A stretch of DNA of 64,000 nucleotides from Chrysemys picta bellii (Eukaryota; Chordata; Testudines; Emydidae), in NCBI RefSeq assembly GCF_011386835.1, contig NC_088794.1, forward strand, positions 91,992,009 through 92,056,008, given 5' to 3'. Both the position numbers and the translations under genes were made by a program. The notes below the pieces were generated by a model that was not told the DNA's origin, searched no databases, and saw only the letters and a list, made by a program, of their open reading frames with translations. Every line of letters starts with the position of its first letter. Positions within the stretch are counted from its first letter, which is position 1. Of this stretch, positions 56,770-64,000 are shown in pieces.

Positions 56770-57099
56770 TTAGACTTGTTTAGAGTAAGTTTAACTGACA
56801 GTGTTGAAAGCAAAAAGCTCCATGCTGGGGTCTCAAGGTTGCTTGTACAAGTACGGTTGAAAACATGTTAGCAGGGGTGGAAAATTTTTGTAAAAGGTTC
56901 CTTATGTAGACAAGGCTACTGGGGCTGTTGAAAAGACCACTTGAATCAGGGAGGCACATGCAACTGACAGTATGAAGGTGAGAGATCACACTGCCGCCTC
57001 CCTGCCCCTGGGACACAGACTCAGAGGTGAGGCTGCACCCGACCGTGACACAGCACAAGGCCTGGACCTGCCCCAGAAACACCCAGGAGTCCTGCCCCT

Positions 57100-57660
57100 C
57101 TGCACTAGGTGCACCAGGTGTGGGGCAGACAGGCTCAACTAGTCAGGATCCAAGTGTGGAAGGGCTCAGTGTGGGGGGGGATCCAGGGATGGGGTGGGAG
57201 GATTCTGTGTGGGACAATCTGGGTGCAGGCAGCTCATTGAGGGGGTCTAGGTGTGGGGGGATCTGGATGCACAGAGGCTTGTTGGGGGGGTTCCAGATGC
57301 AGGGGCAATGGGACTCTGGAGGAGCTTCCAGGTGAAAGTGGTTGGGGTTCAGCAGAGGGGTCTGGTTGTGGGGGGTCTCAGCAGGCGAGTCTCAGTGCTG
57401 AGGGGGTGGGGCTTGGTGGGGTAGGGGTCTGGGTGCAGCTAGTTGGGGGGTCAGTGGTATGAGGGTCTGAGTGTGGGGCTTGTCAGGGTGGTGATCTGGA
57501 GATGGGGGGGGGGGTCTGGGTGCAGGGGGGCTCCAGATGCAGGGGTTGAGATTCAGTGGGGTGGGATTTAGGTATGGAGGGCTAGGGGGGTTCTGGGTGT
57601 ACGGAATGAGGCTTGGTGGGCATATCTGGGAGGTCCAGATGCATGGAGGTTGGGCGGATG
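57100..57660 (+). repeat. G-rich degenerate minisatellite
   Basis: Repeated phrases such as GGGGGGATCTGG, GGGGTCTGGGTGCAG and GGGGGGTTCCAGATGCAGG occur at irregular spacings of about 30-50 bp, with many runs of four or more G. The frames at 57,027-57,462 are products of this repeat. Several stretches could fold as G-quadruplexes. Confidence 0.65.
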
Positions 57661-58353
57661 GGTGAGCAGCTCCCGTGCATAATGACCCTTCCCCCTGCAG
57701 CTGAGGAGCGACGGGGGCAGGAAGCAGGGGAGGATGCTGAGCTTCCTGCAGCTGGGGGAGGTTTCTGGGGGTGGGTCTGACACAGCCTCAGCCACTCCTT
57801 GCAGGGGAAGAGGAAGTCCCATCCTCTCCTGCCTCCAGCCCATCCGGGACTAGCAGCTGATTCCGGCTCAGGGTAGTAGCCACTGGCTGGGGTGTTCCCA
57901 GCCCTGCAGTGATTTACCTCTCTACCAGCTGCTCTGGGTGCCTGAAACCATGTACCCGCACAGCTAGGGAGTGGTGCGTGACTGCTCTTGCTGCTTCCCT
58001 GTCAGAAAATCATTTTTCTGCAGGGAAGCAAATAAATCTCTGGGGGACATGAATTCTGCCCACGTGCAGTGGTGCAGAATTCCCCCAGGAGTAAAATTCT
58101 AAGCTTGTAATGAACAAGGAAGGGGTTTAAAAAATTCCATCTTTTTTTCTGTAACCTTTTAAAAAAATTCTCTTGCCAAACCATAGTAGCAGCAAATGTG
58201 GGAACTGGCTCTCATGTGCCCATTCATCTGAATGAGGAGTTAACTTCAAAGCCTAATTGGGAACATTACCATTGTTCTATTAAGAACAAACAAACAAAAA
58301 ATCAAAACCTCAAACAAATACTAAGAAGTTAAATGTGCACAACAACAACATGT
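57661..58353. other. Right part of a GC-rich element, then plain intron DNA
   Basis: The end GCAGAATTCCCCCAGGAGTAA near 58,075-58,096 looks like a DNA transposon terminus that would have its partner left of the minisatellite, but I did not find the partner. No exon is seen. Confidence 0.35.
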
Positions 58354-58354
58354 G

Positions 58355-59320
58355 TTAGAACATAAGAATGGCCATACTGGGTCAGACCAAAGGTCCATCC
58401 AGCCCAGTATCTTGTCTGACTACAGTGGTTCAATGCCAGGTGCCCCAGAGGGAGTGAACCTAACAGGTAATGATCAAGTGATCTCTCTCCTGCCATCCAT
58501 CTCCACCCTCTAACAAACAGAGGCGAGGGACACCATTCCTTACCCATCCTGGCTAATAGCCATTAATGGACTTAATCTCCATAAATTTATCTAGTTCTCT
58601 TTTAAACCCGGTTATAGTCCTTGCCTTTCCAATCTCCTCAGGCAAGGAGTTCCACAGGTTGACTGTGCACTGTGTGAAGAAGAACTTCCTTTTATTTGTT
58701 TTAAACCTGCTGCCCATTAATTTCATTTAGTGGCCCCTAGTTCTTATATTATGGGAACAAGTAAATAACTTTTCCTTATCCACTTTCTCCACACCACTCA
58801 TGATTTTATATACCTCTATCATATCCCCCCTTAGTCTCCTCTTTTCCAAGCTGAAAAGTCCTAGCCTCTTTAATCTCTCCTCATATGGGACCCGTTCCAA
58901 ACACCTAATCATTTTAGTTGTCCTTCTCTGAACCTTTTCTAATGCCAGTATATCTTTTTTGAGATGAGGAGACCACATCTATATGCAGTATTCAAGATGT
59001 GGGCGTACCATGGATTTATATAATGGCAATAAGATATTCTCCGTCTTATTCTCTATCCCTTTTTTAATGATTCCTAACATCCTGTTTGCTTTTTTGACTG
59101 CCGCTGCATACTGTGTGGATGTCTTCAGAGAAGTATCCACGATGACTCCAAGATCTCTTTCCTGTATCTAAATTAGCCCCTCCCCCATCATATTGTATGT
59201 ATAATTGGGGTTATTTTTTCTAATGTGCATTACTTTACATTTATCCACATTAAATTTCATTTGCCATTTTGTTGCCCAATCACTTAGTTTTGTGAGGTCT
59301 TTTTGAAGTTCTTCATTCCT
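58355..59320 (-). mobile_element. CR1 LINE 3' half of a second subfamily
   Basis: The minus strand encodes RT C-terminal sequence at 59,168-59,320 (NEELQKDLTKLSDWATKWQM, FNVDKCKVMHIRK). Then follow WSPHLKKDILALEKVQRRTT, RCLERVPYEERLKRLGLFSL and EKRRLRGDMIEVYKIM at 58,727-58,978. The 3' UTR ends near 58,355 with a segment complementary to AGAACATAAGAATGGCCATA. The subfamily differs from the 3' ends at 8,340, 40,051 and 50,931. Several frameshifts are present. Confidence 0.9.
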
Positions 59321-59407
59321 AACAATATATAGGAGTGGCAAGTTTAGACTAGGAAATAGGTTGTGCTTAAAAATTGTAAACATAATTTTGCACTTCAGGT
59401 AGACAGA

Positions 59408-59657
59408 GGGCTTGTCTACAAAGGAAATATTGGTATAAGAGAAGGTGTGAATTTAAACCACAGAACTATATTGGTGTAACTCCACATGTTGACACAGTTA
59501 TTCTGATATAAGAGGGCCTTTTTTGTTTTAGCTTATGGATGATCTTTGGAAGGGTTTAAACTAAACAAAAAAAAAGTGTGATTCTTATTCTGGAATAGGT
59601 GTGTCCACTGGGGGAGTTAAACTGGTATAACTATACTATAACTATGTAGACAAGCCC
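59408..59657. mobile_element. Small MITE with 13-bp perfect inverted repeats
   Basis: GGGCTTGTCTACA at 59,408-59,420 is matched by its exact complement at 59,645-59,657. The core resembles the Harbinger-type ends at 32,166 and 56,394. No target duplication could be assigned. Confidence 0.7.
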
Positions 59658-59688
59658 ATAATTTATCAACTTTAAAAACATATTAGCT

Positions 59689-59886
59689 CAAGAGTTCTCA
59701 AATTGGGGGTCACGAGGTTATTACGTGGGGGGTTGCGAGCTGTCAGCCTCCAGCCTAAACCCCGCTTCACCTCCAGCATTTATAATAGTGTTAAATATTT
59801 AAAAAAATTTTTTTTTAATTTATGAGAGGAGTTGTACTCAGAGGCATGTGAAAGGGGGCACCAGTACAAAAGTTTGAGAACCACTG
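59689..59886 (-). mobile_element. hAT-type MITE (GTGGTTCTCAAAC family)
   Basis: Ends CAAGAGTTCTCAAATTGG and AGTTTGAGAACCACTG. The flanking octamers TATTAGCT (59,681-59,688) and TATTAGCC (59,887-59,894) differ at one base. It is the reverse orientation of the element at 25,500-25,714. Confidence 0.85.
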
Positions 59887-60049
59887 TATTAGCCCATCGT
59901 GGTTAATCATATCGGGAGCCATTGATTTAATTGGGAATTGGACTGGGCTTCAAGATACCACATTTATATCACTGTATAAAAATCTAAGATAAGATCACCA
60001 AAAGTCAGTAAATTCATAAATTAAACTGGCTGCCTTGTTCATGCTTAGA

Positions 60050-60213
60050 ATTTTTTTCATACTTGTATTTTTCTGGCTAAATGTGCAGTTTAATTTGTAC
60101 TGTTTAATAATATATATGTGTGTGTGTGATATATCACACACACACATATATATTATTAAACAGTACAAATTAAACTGCACATTTAGCCAGAAAAATACAA
60201 GTATGAAAAAAAT
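60050..60213. repeat. Perfect 164-bp palindrome, no spacer
   Basis: The 82 bases 60,050-60,131 are followed at once by their exact reverse complement, 60,132-60,213. The centre is a GTGTGTGATATATCACACAC segment. The same symmetry makes a translated frame of nearly identical sequence on both strands (59,995-60,258 and 60,035-60,280), which is not a gene. It lies 505 bp before the TTBK2 coding exon. Confidence 0.97.
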
Positions 60214-60717
60214 ACACCCCCCCCCCATCAGAGGCGTAATATACATGATGTCCAACAATGTAGGTACTGTAACTTCTTAATTTTAATTTTATCTTCTTTA
60301 ATTTCCCCAATTTTTTGTGTGTGACTTTTAATTGTGCAACTTTAAAGTTGCATTTAAATGCAATTTTTTTGCATTTAATGGTGACTTATAGCCATTTCAA
60401 ACTCCCAGAGTATTCTGATTGCTACAGAATATAGCTTTTGTTTTTGGCTCTTTGCACCTTTAAAATGGTTTCTGTCCATTAAATATCATTTTAGAGCTAG
60501 ACTTGGGTTAGTTCCAGGTAGAGTTGGCTGAAACCCATTTAAAAAAAAGGGGGGGGGATTTTTTTAGTCAAACTTCTGTTAATTGGAAGTTTTCTAAATT
60601 TAGTTTTTCTACAGCAGAATGGCCTAGCTCAAATCTGTTATATTAGGAATACAACTGATGCTTAGGGGCCCTTGCATTAATTAATGACATCTGATGTGCT
60701 GCTATTTGTTTCTCTAG
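60214..60717. other. End of intron 1 before the TTBK2 coding exon
   Basis: A poly-C run follows the palindrome at 60,217-60,226. A G run lies at 60,549-60,557. The acceptor is a pyrimidine-rich TTTGTTTCTCTAG ending at 60,717. A second AG at 60,722-60,723 could serve as an alternative acceptor 6 bp downstream. Confidence 0.7.
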
Positions 60718-60728
60718 CCTCAGGTTAA

Positions 60729-61570
<842 letters not shown>

Positions 61571-62961
61571 TCCTGCCTCAATTTTCTCCTTGGTGAAGCA
61601 ACAATGAGGTCACTTCAACTGTCTGGTCAAAGAGAAGCCAAACGCTGGACTTTACAGCAATATCTCTTCCTTTAATAAAGCCTTCTGAAAGGAGCACTTG
61701 TATGGTGGTTTTATAGGCTCTTATTTCAAAGCTCAGACAAAACTTAATAGTCCCAAAACAAAAGTATCTAGGCTCTAGCAGCAGCTCCTTCTACTGTAAG
61801 GCAGCCGGCTTCTCCACTTCCTAGAGCAGTGGTTTTCAAACTTTTTTTTTCTGGAGATCCTGTTGAAGAAAATTATTGATGCCTCTCACCCAATGGAGCT
61901 GGGGATGAGGGGCTTGGGGTGTGGGAGGGGCTCAGGGCTGGAGCAGAAGGATGGGGTGCAAGGATGAGGGCCGCAGGATGGGGCCGGGAATGAGGGGTTC
62001 AGGGTGTGGGCTGGGGCTCTGGGTAGGGGTGTGGGAGGGGGTCAGGGTTCTGGGCTGGGGGTGCAGACTTTGGGGTGGGGCCGTGGATGAGGGGTTTGGG
62101 TGCAGGAAGGGGTTCTGGGTTTGTGGGGAGCTCAGGGCTGGGGCATAGACATACCTCCAGTGGCTCCCGGTCAGCAGTGCAGCTGGGGTGCAGAGGCAGG
62201 CTTCCCGCCTTTCCTGGCACCACAGGCTGCAGTGTGCCCCAGAAGCGGCCAGCAGCAGGTCTGGCTCCTAGGTGGAGGCATGCAAGTGGATTTGCACGAC
62301 TTTCACCCACAGGCACTGCCCCCCCCCCCATTTCCCATTAGCTGGTTTCTGGCCAATGGGAGTGCAGAGCCGGTGCTTGGGCAGTGCGCGGAACCCTGTG
62401 GTCCCCTGCCTAGAAGCCAGACCCACTGTTGGCTACTTCCAGGGCTCAGAGTGGTGTTGAAACAGGTAGGCACTAGCCTGCCTTAGCTGGGCAGCACCGC
62501 CGACGGACTTTTAACATCCCCATCAGCAGTGCTGACCAGAGTGACCCAGTGCCTGACATGCTGCGACCCAGTACTGGGTCATGACCCGAAGTTTGAAAAA
62601 CACTGTCCTAGAGAGTTTTTTTTTTTTGCAGTATTTCCCCTGCTTGTTTAGGGTCTCTCACAGGCCACCCTGCCTAGAGAGTTTTGTAATCTGCTCACTC
62701 TCCCTGCTTTAGGAGCACAGTTTTTGCCTGGCTTAATCTCCCTAAGAGTCCTCTCCTCCCGAGCTTCCTTTCTTCTGAGGAGCCTTGTCTCCAGCTGAGC
62801 ACTCCCAAGCCTTTTATTAGGCCCAGGAGCTCCTTACTTAACTGCCTTCAAGCTACTTAGTTAATGATCCCCAGGTGAAGCTGGGTTGTATCCTTCCCTT
62901 CAGCCTGCCACAGGTAGGCTGGGCACCTGACCCACCCCTTAAAGGCCAGTCCTGTGACACA
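61571..62961 (-). mobile_element. Probable solo LTR interrupted by a hAT element
   Basis: On the minus strand it starts TGTCACAGGACTGGCCTTTA and ends ATTGAGGCAGGACA, so the ends are TG...CA. A TATA-like CCTAATAAAAGGC lies at about 62,813-62,825, in the expected U3 position. This resembles LTRs of Gypsy-type elements in turtles. The hAT element at 61,827-62,605 lies in its middle. I found no target duplication for the LTR, so the limits are tentative. Confidence 0.5.
61827..62605. mobile_element. hAT-type element with TCCTAGAG target duplication
   Basis: Ends CAGTGGTTTTCAAACTTTTT and, at the right, AAGTTTGAAAAACACTG are imperfect inverted repeats. The flanks carry an exact 8-bp duplication TCCTAGAG (61,819-61,826 and 62,606-62,613). 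The left interior is a G-rich degenerate minisatellite (61,910-62,140) similar in style to that at 57,100-57,660. The frames at 61,921-62,486 (+) and 61,999-62,331 (-) are products of it. No transposase. Confidence 0.9.
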
Positions 62962-63607
62962 GATATAATTATGACATCAGGACTGCCTAAAGCCCTAAAG
63001 TTTCTTGTGGGCAACTCCTCCCTGTAGCTGCTAATATTCATGTTTTGGGGTAGGAAATTCAGCTAATTAACTCTTTGTACTCAGGATTTCCCTGCAAAAT
63101 GTGCCAGTGAAAAAGGCAGTAATTAAGAAGTAATGAAGAATTTCAGATTTACCAGACTGCCTGTGATGTAGAATTCTTCACTTGTCTAGTAGGAACTGAC
63201 ATTTTTTTGCTGTGGAAATGCAGTTTTTAATTTTTAAAAATTGTACTTCTAGGAGGTGGAGGGAAGCCTGGTTTTTACATTTATGGTGGCAATATAAATG
63301 CTGTTACTGATTTTTTGTTTGTTTGTTTGGGGAGTGGGGAGGAGTGTTCCCAATTCAATGCTTTTCTTTCCCTTTGGAAAATCCCAGAATTTGCTGTGTT
63401 AAATAATTCATTGTGTATCTCTAAACATGTAGAAAATGATACATCTGGGAGTTAGGTAAAGATTTGCAGTAGAAGTACATTTTATCAGAATTTTTGATGA
63501 CTGTATTTTGCTCTTTTTAATCACATAGAGTAGTCACAAACTTATGTGTAATTCAGAGGCAAAAACCTATGTTAATTCAGAGTTCAGGTTGCTTGTTAGT
63601 GTGTTTT
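62962..63607. other. TTBK2 intron 2, nothing recognised
   Basis: AT-rich with a (TTTG)n run near 63,314-63,330. No exon seen. Confidence 0.55.
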
Positions 63608-63731
63608 CCACTTGCAAAAAGTTGAGTTGAGCAAAACCCGAATTTCTAAAAGCCAGGGCATGGCCAACCTTACCTCTGCATTTCCTGGTTTTCAGAAATT
63701 TTAATTCTGCTCAACTCAGCTTTCTGCGAGG
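63608..63731. repeat. Imperfect inverted repeat, probable old MITE
   Basis: Arms of about 48-50 bp (63,608-63,657 and 63,684-63,731) pair imperfectly around a 26-bp centre. Matching segments include GTTGAGTTGAGCA with TGCTCAACTCAGC, and ATTTCTAAAAGCCAGG with CCTGGTTTTCAGAAAT. This layout suggests a small, old inverted-repeat element. Confidence 0.55.
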
Positions 63732-64000
63732 GGATGACACCACCAAACAAATTTAACTCTGCATTAGTGAGTTCTTTTCTGGTTCAAAAATACAGGAAAT
63801 TAATGGCAAAGATATATTGTTGGTAGGAGTTAGTAATCTTATACGCATCATGTCCTGCAATTTGCATACTGAGCCAACCAGCCCCCTCTTCCTTCCCCCT
63901 CTCTGGGCCCCACCAGCCCTGTTTTGGCACATCTTTCCAGCCATGCCCCTGCCCATTCTCTTAATTCCCCCCTCCAACCTGGCCCCCTTCCCACTACTGT
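63732..64000. other. TTBK2 intron 2 to the window edge
   Basis: A C-rich stretch lies at about 63,880-63,985. No TTBK2 kinase exon is reached before the end. Confidence 0.6.

Larger units (their letters stand above)
12228..60717 (+). other. TTBK2: TTBK2 intron 1 (48.5 kb)
   Basis: Runs from the GTGAGA donor at 12,228 to the acceptor TTTGTTTCTCTAG ending at 60,717. It contains no other exon that I recognise and is filled by the transposable elements listed separately. A large first intron in this position fits the known TTBK2 gene, where the start codon lies in the second or a later exon. Confidence 0.75.

Noticed and set aside
59995..60280. Two frames of nearly identical protein on opposite strands
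   Set aside because: They are a direct result of the perfect palindrome at 60,050-60,213 and not genes.

Overview
The window is vertebrate nuclear DNA, most likely from a turtle (a crocodilian is the main alternative). This rests on repeat content: CR1 LINE 3' ends of chelonian type, many short hAT-type elements with 8-bp target duplications, a PIF/Harbinger element, a DIRS-like tyrosine-recombinase retroelement and Penelope-like foldbacks. No bacterial-style genes, operons, CRISPR arrays or rRNA genes are present, and almost all long reading frames are fragments of transposable elements.

The only host gene I can support is the 5' end of TTBK2 (tau tubulin kinase 2) on the + strand. A CpG island (about 11.2-12.5 kb) carries a composite ZNF143-type and NRF1-type promoter and a non-coding first exon with a strong donor at 12,228. 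The first coding exon is at 60,718-60,877 and encodes the 23-residue N-terminus of TTBK2, ending in phase 0 at a GTAAGT donor. The gene runs off the right edge. Bases 1 to about 11,200 are intergenic DNA upstream, 12,228-60,717 is a 48.5-kb first intron, and 60,878-64,000 is the start of intron 2.

Intron 1 is a layered record of transposition. From left to right: a Penelope-like fragment (14.5 kb); an old L3-like CR1 (18-21.2 kb) broken by two LTR-like pieces and a hAT element; an L2-like relic (21.4-22.5 kb); small hAT elements (25.5, 27.0, 38.1 kb); a 4.08-kb Harbinger element with transposase and Myb-like genes (32.2-36.2 kb); a DIRS-like element (39.9-43.5 kb) holding a CR1 and a copy of an unnamed inverted-repeat transposon also found at 0.7 kb; a CR1 with 5' UTR, ORF1 and endonuclease but no reverse transcriptase (43.9-47.5 kb); a Penelope-like foldback with a 13-bp target duplication (48.0 kb); a hAT cluster with a nested CR1 and a GC-rich palindromic element (49-53.3 kb); more hAT and Harbinger-like elements; a CR1 fragment (58.4-59.3 kb); and a perfect 164-bp palindrome at 60,050-60,213.

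All element genes seen are broken by stops, frameshifts, deletions or lost catalytic residues, so none is expected to be active. The functional content is the TTBK2 promoter, its leader with several short upstream ORFs, and the first coding exon. Family names come from pattern recognition, not from a database search.
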